64,000 nt of DNA. Origin: Osedax fenrisi (Eukaryota > Annelida > Polychaeta > Sabellida > Siboglinidae). A model generated the notes under the pieces. That model was not told where the DNA came from, made no database searches, and saw only the letters and a list, made by a program, of their open reading frames with translations. A program made the position numbers and the translations under genes. Location of the stretch: the NCBI GenBank assembly GCA_964019155.1, contig OZ025245.1:16841991-16905990 (forward strand), given 5' to 3'. This document shows positions 13,013 through 24,536 of this stretch, piece by piece. The stretch's first letter is position 1. Every line of letters begins with the position of its first letter.

Positions 13013-13225
13013 TTTTTTTAATATACCAACGTCCTATGGTACATTGGGACATTGGTAATACCAATTTGGTATGTCTACGGAAAATTAATTCATAATATAT
13101 ACTATCTTTGGGATGTTGCATTTTTTGTAACATGTCAATGTACCAATGTCCCAACGCACAATCTGCATTTACATGTATAAGAATACAGATGGAACGTTGG
13201 TACATTACACAAAAAAAGCTTGCTA
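13013..13225. repeat. Palindromic repeat cluster
   Basis: TGGTACATTGGGACATTGG near 13038 is mirrored by CAATGTACCAATGTCCCAAC near 13137. Short direct and inverted copies of ACCAACGT/ACGTTGGTA flank the pair. It looks like a small foldback element. The reading frames across it are by-products of the palindrome. Confidence 0.5.
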
Positions 13226-13900
13226 ACTTGATATGTTGGTATGTTTGTATGTCACAAAAAAACGCACCTAAAACTTACGATAAAATCTCTTTCCTTAGAA
13301 AAATCTTTGCTACTTATATAAATAAACTACAAGTATAAACATAATATACTCTAATAATTAAAGTTTAAACATGATTTAAATTTAATACATTTAAACAGGG
13401 TTGATGGTTTTTTCGGTTTTTACGTAAAAACCAAAACACCCGGTTTTTATGGTTTTTACAATACAAACAAGTACAAATTATAATTTTTTCATAATAAAAA
13501 ATTAACTAAATTGTATTATTTTCATTATTATTTTAAATATATAGACATCACATAATGGAACATAATTATTATTCAACATTATAATAAATTTAATAAGTTC
13601 CTCAGTTAAAAACCATTATTGTTAAATAATTATAAATGAATAGATATCATTTTTATAGCTATTTAAATAAAAATATAATATCAAATGTAATTATATAATA
13701 TGATTACATTTTATATTATATATTTGATTCATATTTATAACATTTAATTTGATAATATAATAGTTAAAATATTATAGTTATTTTATTTACGTTTAGAGTA
13801 TTTCGGCTATAGCCACACCCATAGTCCCACCCCTTTTGAAATCACCGGCTACAGTGTCTGGTAACCGTTATAATATACTAAAAATTATAATCTAAAATAG

Positions 13901-14193
13901 TACTTTACTTTATATTATTTAGTAAAATAATTAAGTTTGGTAATATTTGGCTATTACATATAAATAACTATTATTAATAATAATGTATTATCATAAAAAC
14001 TATTATTTAAAAGTCAAATTAATTTGTTAAAAACCGTAAAAACCGACGAAAAAACCAATTTGAAAAAACTAATTTTAAAAACCGAATCAACCCTGCTTTA
14101 CTTCATATTATTTAGTAAAATGAATAAGTTTGGTAATATTTGGCTATTACATATAAATAACTATTATTAATAATAATGTATTATCATAAAAAC
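13901..14193 (+). repeat. Direct repeat enclosing an extra element-B right end
   Basis: CTTTACTT(T/C)ATATTATTTAG and about 100 bp after it occur at 13901 and again at 14097. Between them (13992-14096) lies a second copy of B's right terminal sequence ending ATCAACCCTG. Either a B-family relative inserted or B's own end was duplicated. Confidence 0.7.
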
Positions 14194-14194
14194 G

Positions 14195-14425
14195 TAATAA
14201 AGTAGTTACTTTTTAGTAATAAAGTAGTTAATTTTTAGTAATAAAGTAGTTACTTTTTTAGTAATAAAGTAGTTACTTTTAGTAATAAAGTAGTTACTTT
14301 TAGTAATAAAGTTTAGTTCTTTTAGAAATAAAGTTGTGACGGTAATGTTGCTTTAGTAAAAAAGTAACCACTCAAGGAGCGTTAGCCCTTGATTCGGGAA
14401 AAGAGTAACCTAGTCCCTATATACA
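14195..14425 (+). repeat. 22-bp minisatellite, array 1, plus shared tail
   Basis: Six or so copies of AGTAATAAAGTAGTTACTTT lead into a tail containing AAGGAGCGTTAGCCCTTGAT. The same array plus tail recurs at 20890-21640 in the same orientation. Confidence 0.88.
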
Positions 14426-14684
14426 TTATTTGGCTTAATCGTCGTCTTCGTCTTCGTACGACCGGCGAGCGAAGCGAGCCAACCCGACCTTCTACGAGCG
14501 AAGCGAATCTCTCTCGGCACAATTTTTTTCGCGATATACTAATTTAATAATCTCTAGATAATAAAACCGTTCTAATATTAGTATATATCCGCTATATTCT
14601 TAGTACACGAGTAGTATATATTATACGCTTATAATTATATACTAATTTATGTATTTATATATTTAAATAATCTCTATTCATCGA

Positions 14685-15540
14685 TGAAATGGATCTATTG
14701 TTCTCTCGATTCTCTATGGCGGAGATGGGTAGAAAGTTTGTATCGCGTATACGGACGACATAAAATACGTTATATACGCATTTTTTTCGCCCGATGCTAA
14801 TATTATTCTAACCCCGAGTATACTAGATTTCGTTAAATTTAAATTTCAATATTATAAATTTTTTTTCCTATCTCCGCCATTAAAAAAAAAATTACGAAAT
14901 ATTTTCCTTAACGTAAAAATTCTACATCCATTCTTATAGCGCGTATACGGACGTTATAAAATACGTTATATACGCACTTTTTTTACTATATATTTAAAGT
15001 ATACTATATAGATAATAAATTAATTAAAATATTATTATATAATTACTATATACTTAGTAAACGAGTAATATTATTATAATGTCACTTTATATAGTATATT
15101 TATATATTTATATATTTAAATAATCTCTATTCATCGATCGAGGCATTCTATTGTTCTCTCGATTCTCTATGGCGGAGATAGGTAAAAATCTCTATATCGC
15201 GTATACGGACGACATAAAATACGTTATATACGAAATTTGTTCACCAGTTACTAATATTACTCGAACCCTAATAATACTAGATTTCGTTAAATTTAAATTT
15301 CGAGTTTATAAAAAAAAATGTCCTATCTCCGCCGTTAAAAAAACAATTACGAAATATTTTCGTTAACGTACAAATTCTACGGGCGATCTTATATCGCGTA
15401 TACGGACGACATAAAATACGTTATATACGCATTTTTTTCGCCCGATAATAATATTCCTCGAACCCTAATAATACTAGATTTCGTTAAATTTAAATTTCGA
15501 ATTTATAAAAAAAAATGTCCTATCTCTACCGTGTAAAAAT
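14685..15540. repeat. Units bounded by inverted GGCGGAGATAGG / CCTATCTCCGCC
   Basis: Two to three related units each begin TTCTCTATGGCGGAGATAGG and end CCTATCTCCGCC. They share the internal words CGCGTATACGGACGACATAA, TACGTTATATACG and CTAGATTTCGTTAAATTTAA. The inverted boundaries suggest a small TIR element that multiplied in situ. The one open frame (15151-15366, 71 aa) is not preserved in the sister units, so I do not call it a gene. Confidence 0.65.
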
Positions 15541-15599
15541 TTAAATTTATAATATTCGTATCGCGTAAAAAAATCTATAATATATAGATATAATTATAA

Positions 15600-18500
15600 A
15601 AATAACATTTATGACGAGTATTAATATATATCGTACGTACTAGATTTCAGTTATTCGGTTTAACGAGTTTATAATAATTATTTCCTATCTCCGCCATGTA
15701 AAAATATATTCTTAAAATTATTAGGTGATGTAAAAAATCAAAATCCACGATAATGATTCGATTTCAATAATTTTAACTTTACTAAATAGATAATTAAAAT
15801 TTAATATCGTGGTGTAAATCGTGATATCTAATATTTAATATTCTTCGAGTTATGGCCGAAATAGTGAAAAATACGTGATTTTAGAGTGGTAAATTTGACC
15901 AACTTCCGGTAACGCGTTCGTCTCGATTATAGATTCAACGGATGCGGCGTACGAAAGTACCTAAAATAAAATGAGAAAAACCATTAATATATGAAGCATT
16001 TGGGGTACGGATCGATTTTAATATTTCACCAAAATTCATCGTACAAATGGTCAAGAAAAAAACTTGCAATTTATAAAAAAAAAAAATATATAATTTCTAT
16101 TCTATAATGTTAATGGTAATGAGTAGATATAAATGTAGCCATCCGATATGCATTTACTATGATTATTCGCCACATAAATGGCTTTACAAAAGAACATTTC
16201 CTATCTCCACCATGTAAAAATGTGAATTTATAATATTTGTATCATGTAAAACATAGATAATCTATAATAATCATTGGATTTCCATATTTGTAACTTTATA
16301 ATTTATAGTATAATTAATATAATTTCATTATTTTTTACTTATTTTAATAATAATATAATATCTAGATACTAAAATAATTTAAATATTATCGAAAAGTATA
16401 GTAGTGTACATATTATGAACTAATACATTTAATTATATTATAAATTTATAAATTTATAACAACAATTATACATTTATAAATATTTGTATTCTATTAACTT
16501 ATTATTTAATATTATTATATAGTTTTTTGTACTTATTTTATTATTATTATACTATCTATATGATAAAATAATATAAATATATACGAATAATTAATTAGGG
16601 TAACTATTATTAACAAATATATATAATTATATTTATAATTTTATAATTTCATAACACAAATTATATATTTATAAAATATTAAATTCTATTTACTTGATAT
16701 TTATAGATATATATATAGATATGTTTTAATTAATTTAATATTACTATACTATCAATATAATAAAATAAAGTAAATATTATCAAATAAGTTATTATATTAA
16801 TCGCTATTAATTATTATATGTATATTAATTAATTATATTTTACAATTTTACAAAAAAAATATATCTTTATAAAATAGATATAATTATAAAAATAACATTT
16901 ATGACGAGTATTAATATATATCATATATACTAGATTTCAGTTATTTAGTTTAACGATAATATAATAATTATTTCCTATCTCCTCCATGTAAAAATAAATT
17001 CTTAAAATTATTAGGTGATGTAAAAAATCAAAATCCACGATAATGATTCGATTTCAATAATTTTAACTTTACTAAATAGATGATTAAAATTTAATATCGT
17101 GGTGTAAATCGTGATATCTAATATTTAATATTCTTCGAGCTACAGCCGAAATAGTGAACAATACGTGATTTTAGAGGGGTAAATTTGACCGACTTCCGGT
17201 AACGCGTTCGCTTCGATTATAATTTCAACCGATGCGGAGTACGAAAGTACTTATTATAAAATGAGAAAAACCATTAATATATGAAGAATTTGGGATAAGG
17301 ATCGGTTTTAATATTTCACCAAAATTCATCGTACAAATGGTCAAGAAAAAAAATTGCAATTTATAAAAAAAAAAAAAATCTAATTTCTATTCTATAATGT
17401 TAATGGTAATGAGTAGATATAAATGTAGCCATCCGATATGCATTTACTATGATTATTCGCCACATGAATGGCTTTAAAAAGTACATTTCCTATCTCCACC
17501 ATGTAAAAATTTTAATTTATAATATTTGTATCATGTAAAACATAGATAATCTTTAATAATCATTGTATTTCCATATTTGTAACTTTATAATTTATAGTAT
17601 AATTAATATAATTTCATTATTTTTTACTTATTTTAATAATAATATAATATCTAGATACTAAAATAATTTAAATATTATCGAAAAGTATAGTAGTGTACAT
17701 ATTATGAACTAATACATTTAATTATATTATAAATTTATAAATTTATAACAACAATTATAAATTTATTAATATGTATATTCATTAGATGTGATAATAAATA
17801 TATTATATAAGCATTATTTACTTATTTTATTATTATTATACTATCTATATAATAAAATACTATAAATATATACGAATAATTCTTTAGCGTAACTATTATT
17901 TACAAATATATATAATTATATTTATATTTTTATAAATTTATAACAACAATTATAAATTTATTAATATGTATATTCATTCGATGTGATAATAAATATATTA
18001 TATAAGCATTATTTACTTATTTTATTATTATTATACTATCTATATAATAAAATACTATAAATATATACGAATAATTCATTAGCGTAACTATTATTTACAA
18101 ATATATATAATTATATTTATATTTTTATAATTTTATAACACAAATTATATATTTATAAATATGTATATTCATTAAACGTGATAATAAATATAGTATATAA
18201 GCATTATTTACTTATTTTATTATTATTATACTATCTAAATAATAAAATAATATAAATATTATCGAATAATTAATTCACGTAACTATTATTAATAAATATA
18301 TATAAATATATTTATAATTTTATAATTTTATAACACAAAATATAAATTTATAAATATGTATATTCATTTAACGTGTTAATAAATATAGTATATAAGCATT
18401 ATTTACTTATTTTATTTTTATTATACTATCTATATAATAAATTAATATACATATTATCGAATAATTCATTAGTGTAACTATTATTAACAAATATATATAT

Positions 18501-19500
18501 AATTATATTTATAATTTTATAATTTTATAACACAAATTATATATTTATAAAATATGAAATTCTATTTACTTGATATTTATAGATATATATATAGTTTATT
18601 TTACTTATTTTATTATTAATATACTATCTAATTAATAAAATAATATTAACATTATCGAATAAATCATTATATTAATCTGAATTAATTATTATATTTATAT
18701 TAATTAATCATATTTTACAATTTTACAAAAAAAATATATCTTTATAAAATAGATATACTTATAAAAATAAGATTACTAACTATTATAAATATATATCATA
18801 CGTACTAGATTTCAATTATTCGGTTTAACGAGTTTATAATATGTATTTCCTATCTCCGCCATGTAAAAATATATTCTTAACATTATTAGGTACTGTAAAA
18901 AATCAAAATCCACAATAATGATTCGATTTCAATAATTTTAAATTTATTACATAGACAATTAAAATATAATATCGTGGTATAAATTGTGATATCTAATATT
19001 TGATATTCTTCGAGCTATGGCCGAAATAGTGAAAAATATGTGATTTTGTAGGGGTAAATTTGAACAACTTCCGGTAACGCGTTCGCCTCGATTATGGTTT
19101 CAACCGATGCGGAGTACGAAAATACCTATAATAAATTGAGAAAAACCATTAATATATGATTAATTTAGGGTACAGATCAGTTCTACTTTTTCGCTAAAAT
19201 TCATCATAAATGTCAAGAAAAAAAAATTGTAATTTATAAAAAAAAAAATATATAATTTCTATTCTATAATGTTAACAGTAATGAGTAGATATAAATGTAA
19301 CCATCCGATATGCATTTACTTTGATTATTTATCTCATAAATGACTTTATAAAAGTACTTTTCCTATCTCCACCATGTACAAATTATAATTTATAATATTT
19401 TAACATGTACAAAATCAAACTCTATAATAATAATTCGATTTTACTAATGTTAACTGTATCGAATAAATTATTAAAATACATTATCGTGTTATAAATATAG
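15600..19500 (+). repeat. Large tandem duplication (about 1.29-kb and 1.88-kb periods) with 190-bp sub-repeats
   Basis: A block starting near GACGAGTATTAATATATATC and carrying TTTCCTATCTCC-CCATGTAAAAA twice is present three times. The first CCTATCTCC site of each block is at about 15688, 16972 and 18848; the second at about 16198, 17488 and 19368. The middle block is longer because it contains a tandem series (about 17750-18560) of roughly 190-bp units marked by AATATGTATATTCATT and GCATTATTTACTTATTTTAT. All of it is AT-rich and non-coding. Confidence 0.8.
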
Positions 19501-19559
19501 ACTACTATATGTAATAAATTATTTCGATAACAAATATACAACTGGAACGTGATAGTACG

Positions 19560-20840
19560 TTAAGCTGGAACGTGATAGTAAGTTATGCTGGAACCTGATA
19601 GTATGTTATGATGGATTTTTAGCTGCAATACTTCCCGAGTGAGCCTATAAAAGCATATTTTCTCGGTTGTGGTTAGATTGGTTTAAGTTTTAATTTGTGG
19701 AGGTTTTTTTTAGCTGCATTACTTCCCGAGTGAGCCTATAAAAGTATATTTTCACGGTTGTGGTTAGGTTGGGTTAAGTTTTAATTTGTGGAGGTTTTTT
19801 TTAGCTGCATTACTTCCAGAGTGAACCTATAAAAATATATTTTCACGGTTGTGGTTAGGTTGGGTTAAGTTTTAATTTTTGGTGGTTTTTTTTAGCTGCA
19901 TTACTTCCCGAGTTTGCCTATAGAAGTAGATATTCACGGTTGTGGTTAGGTTGGGTTAAGTTTTAATTTTTGGTGGTTTTTTTAGCTGCATTACTTCCCG
20001 AGTGAACTTATAAAAGTATATTTTCACTGTTGTGGTTAGGTTGGGTTAAGTTTTAATTTTTGGTAGTTTTTTTTAGCTGCATTATTGGTTTGGGTTTGGG
20101 TTTAGGTGGGTTTGGGTTGGGTTTAGGTTGGGTTAAGTTTTAATTTTTGGTGGTTTTTTTTTAGCTGCATTACTTCCCGAGTGAACTTATAAAAGTATAT
20201 TTTCACTGTTGTGGTTAGGTTGGGTTAAGTTTTAATTTTTGGTGGTTTATTTTAGCTGCATTATTGGTTTGGGTTTGGGTTGGGTTTGGGTTTTGGTTTA
20301 GGTTTGGGTTTGGGTTTGGGTTTAGGTGGGTTGGGTTGGGTTAAGTTTTAATGTTGGTAGGTTTTTTTTAACTGCATTACTTCCCGAGTTTGACTATAAA
20401 AGTAGATTTTCACGGTTGTGGTTAGGTTGGGTTAAGTTTTAATTTTTGGTGGTTTTTTTTAGCTGCATTACTTCCCGAGTTTACTTCCCGGGTTTGGGTT
20501 TGGGTTTGGATTTGGGTTTGGGTTGGGTTTGGGTTTGGGTTGGGTTTGGGTTTTGGTTTGGGTTGGGTTTGGGTTTTGGTTTGGGTTTGGGTTTTGGTTT
20601 GGGTTTGGGTTTAGGTGGGTTGGGTTGGGTTTGGGTTGGGTTAAGTTTTAATTTTGGTAGGTTTTTTTTAGCTGCATTACTTCCCGAGTTTGCCTATAAA
20701 AGTAGATTTTCACGGTTGTGGTTAGGTTGGGTTAAGTTTTAATTTTTGGTGGTTTTTTTTAGCTGCATTACTTCCCGAGTTTACTTCCCCATTAACCCCC
20801 CATTAATTCCCGAGTGAGCCTATAAAAGTAGATTTTCAGG
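19560..20840 (+). repeat. About 120-bp repeats with telomere-like TTTGGG expansions
   Basis: Eight or so units contain GTGGTTAGGTTGGGTTAAGT, then TTTTAATTTTTGGTGG, then TTTAGCTGCATTACTTCCCG. Between some units lie runs of GGTTTGGGTTTGGG (20083-20110, 20265-20340, 20490-20640). The runs resemble degenerate telomeric DNA and could form G-quadruplexes. The 98-residue Gly/Leu/Trp-rich frame over the run is a by-product of the repeat. A diverged module copy is at 29460-29530. Confidence 0.85.
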
Positions 20841-20889
20841 TTTTTTTGTAGGTTATAATAAATTAATTAACATTTATTAAGTTTACAAT

Positions 20890-21640
20890 AAATTAAATAA
20901 ATTAATATTTAGTAATAAAGTAGTTACGTTTTAGTAATAAAGAGGTTACTTTTGGTAATAATAAATTAGTTACATTTTAGTAATTAAGTAATTACATTTT
21001 AGTAATAAATTATTTACTTTTAGTAATAAAGTAGTTACTTTTTAGTAATAAAGTAGTTACTTTTTAGTAATAAAGTAGTTACATTTTAGTAATAAAGTAG
21101 TTATTTTTTAGTAATAAAGTAGTTACATTTTAGTAATAAAGTAGTTACATTTTAGTAATAAAGTAGTTACATTTTAGTAATAAAGTAGTTACATTTTAGT
21201 AATAAAGTAGTTACATTTTAGTAATAAAGTAGTTACATTTTAGTAATAAAGTAGGTACTTTTTAGTAATAATAAAGTAGTTACATTTTAGTAATAAAGTA
21301 GTTACATTTTAGTAATAAAGTAGTTACTTTTTAGTAATAATAAAGTAGTTATATTTTAGTAATAAAGTAGTTACATTTTAGTAATAAAGTAGTTACATTT
21401 TAGTAATAACTAAATAAATAAAGTAGTTACTTTTTAGTTATAAATTTATTTATTTTAGTAATAAAGTTTAGTTTTTTTTGTAATAAAGTTTAGTTCTTTT
21501 AGTAATAAAGTTTAGTTCTTTTAGTAATAAAGTAGTTACGTTTTAGTAATAAAGTTGAGTTGCTTTAGTAAAAAAGTAACAACACAAGGAGCGTTAGCCC
21601 TTGATTGGGGAAAAAAGTCACCTAGTAATTAGAATATTCT
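20890..21640 (+). repeat. 22-bp minisatellite, array 2, plus shared tail
   Basis: About 30 copies of AGTAATAAAGTAGTTACATTTT occur with small length changes. They are followed by the same AAGGAGCGTTAGCCCTTGAT tail as array 1. The two array-plus-tail blocks stand as direct repeats enclosing 14.4-20.9 kb of element B. Confidence 0.92.
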
Positions 21641-22191
21641 GCCTAATGGTGGTGTAATTAAATTTGTTATCACATAATCATTGTATCGTAGGCATGTAAG
21701 TGTAATTAGATGAGAGTCCTACCCACTCACTGATATAACATATAATGTAGGCAATTATAATTTATAATTTAAAAGTTAAATTAATTTGTTAAAAACCTGT
21801 AAAAACCGTAAAAACCATAAAAACCATGGTTTTTACAACTTGAAAAAACCGTAAAAACCGACGTAAAAACCCATTTGAAAAAACCAATTTTAAAAACCGA
21901 ATCAACCCTGCATTTAAATGTATATAATATTATGAGATTTAATTTATATTTAGACAAAAAACCTTCACACAAAAAACAAGTAAGCTTAATTAACTATTAT
22001 TAATTTAATAAAATTGAAGTTTTAAAATGAATTATTAATTAAAGAGTATATAATTATTATTATAATAAAATAGAATATATCATATATTTAATATATGCTA
22101 TATAATTTATATTTTAGCAAAAAACTAAAAAACCTACATTTTGAAAAAACCAAAAAACCAAAAACCAAAAAACCTCATGATACAAACTATG

Positions 22192-22250
22192 GTTATAAGT
22201 GAAAACTTCATCTAAGTTCCTGGATGGGATGAAACTAGTAAATGCTTTTG
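22192..22250 (+). mobile_element. tRNA-derived SINE, 3' part of the split copy
   Basis: GGTTATAAGTGAAAACTTC and the following ATCTAAGTTCCTGGATGGGA tail match the 3' ends of the SINE copies at 31348 and 39779. It completes the copy that begins at 10980. Confidence 0.88.
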
Positions 22251-23029
22251 TTTTACTTCTATACCTTATTATCACAAATATACCGTATCATATACTAGTT
22301 TATTATTTGTAAGTTGTTGTATTATTACTTATGTATGTATTATTACTTATGTATGTATTATTATATATTATGTATCATTGTAATTAATATTTAAAATGTA
22401 AACAAATACGATTTTTAAATCCGTTACATCCGTTGTCACGCGAAATGTCCTCAGATATGTCCTCCATACAACTGGATTGATCCTTTGTAAGGTACGCGAT
22501 CGGCTACTTGTTCACATATCCTTACTTTGGCATGCTCTTTCCAATGGTGCAAATTATAATGTATGTTATAACATTATATAAATTATATTATTAAGTAAAA
22601 TTATGTTATCAATTATTTAAAAAATAATTGATAGCAACTTTATTTTGTAAATAAAAACGCGTCCTTTTTAATTTAAATATAACTATACTTTAAATAGTTT
22701 ATAAGTATACTAAAGCCCCGGGCTTTGAGTATACTAATTGTAATAGTTTAAACAGTGTAATATGTATACATATATATAAATAGTATAAGTTTACTTACAT
22801 AATTTACAAAACAAATTAATAATTAATTATTATGATTTTTATTATTTATTTGAATACCAGTCACTTTATCCCAAATCAAAAAGTCACCTCGTCCGATAAA
22901 TAAAGTCACTTCGTCCGAAAATTTTAAAAGTTTATAAATATACTCGTCCGAAATATGATTTCATATGGATTCATACCGGATGAATATAATTATATTATTT
23001 AATATAATTATTATTATTCGCTAACAGTG

Positions 23030-23070
<41 letters not shown>

Positions 23071-23139
23071 GAATTCTACGTGATATTTGTATGTGTAGGA
23101 AATAAACTTATGTATTAAGTTAAGGTATTATCAATACCT

Positions 23140-23190
23140 CCTATAACCTCCTATAACCAGAGGTTATAGGAGGTCTTGGTATTATATTCC
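23140..23190. repeat. Hairpin palindrome, copy 1
   Basis: A foldback built on CCTCCTATAACC(A)GAGGTTATAGGAGG. The left arm is partly duplicated (CCTATAACC twice). A sister copy lies at 24268. Confidence 0.75.
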
Positions 23191-23522
23191 ATAATGATAA
23201 GCCTCATATTCATTCCATATATAATTAGTAATTCTAAGTATACGCATTAATAGTTTGTTATTAATGTAAGTGTATATATACACACAATATAACATGTTAT
23301 ATAATATGTTAAAATATTATATTATTAATTAAAATTAACTTAATCTATCAATAAATCCTTCTATAACCTCTAAGAGGCAAGCCCGTAACCAGAAATTTAC
23401 AACAGGGGGGGGGGCAATTGCATTAAGGCCCCACAAAATTGTAAGTCTAAAATGTAATGCATATAAACTAGTATATACTAGTAATAATATCACTACTAGC
23501 AATTTACTAGTATACTCTAGAG

Positions 23523-24173
23523 CAGTGGTTCCCAGACTTTTTTCATCGGCGACCCCTTTTTAAGTTTTTTTATATAAAACGACTCTTAAGTATTAAGTAC
23601 TTAATAACTTTTAAAAATTAATTTATTAAAAATATATAAAATATGTAATATATTATTTTTAAATGTTGTGTATTTTCATTTTTATCATATTATATATACA
23701 TAAATATTACCTTGCAAAGAAGTGTTAAATGTATTTAAATTTAAGTAAAGAAGTAAATGTAAGTTAAATGTAAGTAAATGTAAGTTAAATGTAAGTAAAT
23801 CAAACATGTGAACAATATATGAAAATCCCAAGATGAACTTATGTTCTTCCTATTTCATTGCTAGTTCAATAATATTTAGCTCTCGACAAATAATAACTTC
23901 ATTATTCATGATTTAAATCCAATTGTTTACTAAATATTGAATTATTTTTGACTTCACAAATAACCTACAATTAATAAAAAATATAAGAAATATAAATGTA
24001 ACCATTTTGAGATCAGTAATTTATAAATAAATGTTGAACTACATAAGACATACTTATTAAAAAAATGAATTATTATTTATTTTAATATTATACAATATAT
24101 AAACTCACGCGACCCCAGACAAAAAGACAGGCGACCCACTTGTGGGTCGCGACCCCCAGTTTGGGAACCACTG
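23523..24173. mobile_element. hAT MITE (Charlie-like ends)
   Basis: A 651-bp element with ends CAGTGGTTCCCAGACTTTTT and AGTTTGGGAACCACTG, flanked by an exact 8-bp TSD, CTCTAGAG, at 23515-23522 and 24174-24181. CAGTGGTT-CC-A-ACTTTTT ends are typical of hAT/Charlie-type MITEs. The interior is AT-rich and non-coding. Another right end of this family is at 30241-30278. Confidence 0.92.
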
Positions 24174-24267
24174 CTCTAGAGTAATAGCTATTACTTATAT
24201 TGATGAACAATGTGAATTACACATAGTATAAATAAACAATAAATAAAAATACACTTTATGTGTATAT

Positions 24268-24312
24268 TATCAAGACCTCCTATAACCGAGGTTATAGGAG
24301 GTCTTGATATTA
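24268..24312. repeat. Hairpin palindrome, copy 2
   Basis: TCAAGACCTCCTATAACC followed by GGTTATAGGAGGTCTTGA is a near-perfect foldback of about 40 bp. It shares its arms with the 23140 hairpin, so this is a mobile or duplicated palindrome family. Confidence 0.8.
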
Positions 24313-24536
24313 TACACAATATAAACATACATTTATATGCATATAATACAATTAAAAAATGAGTAGTTTCAGGTTAACAGGTAACGTATACAATATTAAC
24401 ATCAGTAGATAAGTCTATTGAATACTAACGAATGAATTACACATTTAGTCATGGCAAAGGTAACCTTATAACAAGATTTTCTAATATTATATAGAAAATA
24501 GTTATCAGTGCGTATCATATTATTAATGTGTGGAGA

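Larger units (their letters stand above)
13396..21910. mobile_element. hAT-like element B, 8.5 kb, with internal arrays
   Basis: The left end CAGGGTTGATGG and right end ATCAACCCTG (reverse complement CAGGGTTGAT) are terminal inverted repeats continuing into CGGTTTTT tracts. The 8-bp CATTTAAA occurs immediately outside both ends (13388-13395 and 21911-21918), an exact hAT-type TSD. B therefore inserted as a unit into A. It carries no transposase. Its interior consists of two copies of a 22-bp minisatellite array, blocks built on an inverted CCTATCTCC-CC motif, a large tandem duplication and a T/G-rich array. An extra right-end copy at 13992-14096 shows internal rearrangement. Confidence 0.82.
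11205..22191. mobile_element. hAT-like element A, 11 kb, nested
   Basis: The left end CATAGTTGGCAAAAAACC and the right end (reverse complement CATAGTTTGTATCATGAGG) begin with the same CATAGTT heptamer, then G/T-rich AGGTTTTTTGG tracts. The element is flanked by an exact 8-bp duplication, GTTATAAG, at 11197-11204 and 22192-22199. Removing the element and one TSD copy restores the SINE consensus across the junction, which is independent proof of insertion. An 8-bp TSD is the hAT hallmark. No transposase frame was found, so it is non-autonomous and enlarged by later insertions (C/D and B). Confidence 0.85.

Noticed and set aside
13396..14096. A short 0.7-kb hAT MITE ending at 14096
   Set aside because: The 8-bp flank CATTTAAA matches the far right end at 21910, not 14096, so the insertion unit is the 8.5-kb element.
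15151..15366. A 71-residue ORF with an AEIGKNLYIAYTDDIKYVI-like peptide
   Set aside because: The frame is broken in adjacent sister units and its start and stop fall in the repeat boundaries.
20446..20742. A Gly/Leu/Trp-rich 98-residue protein
   Set aside because: Direct translation of the GGTTTGGGTT array.
14195..21640. An LTR retrotransposon delimited by the two array-plus-tail direct repeats
   Set aside because: No TG...CA ends, primer-binding site, polypurine tract or gag-pol frames; the repeats are minisatellites.
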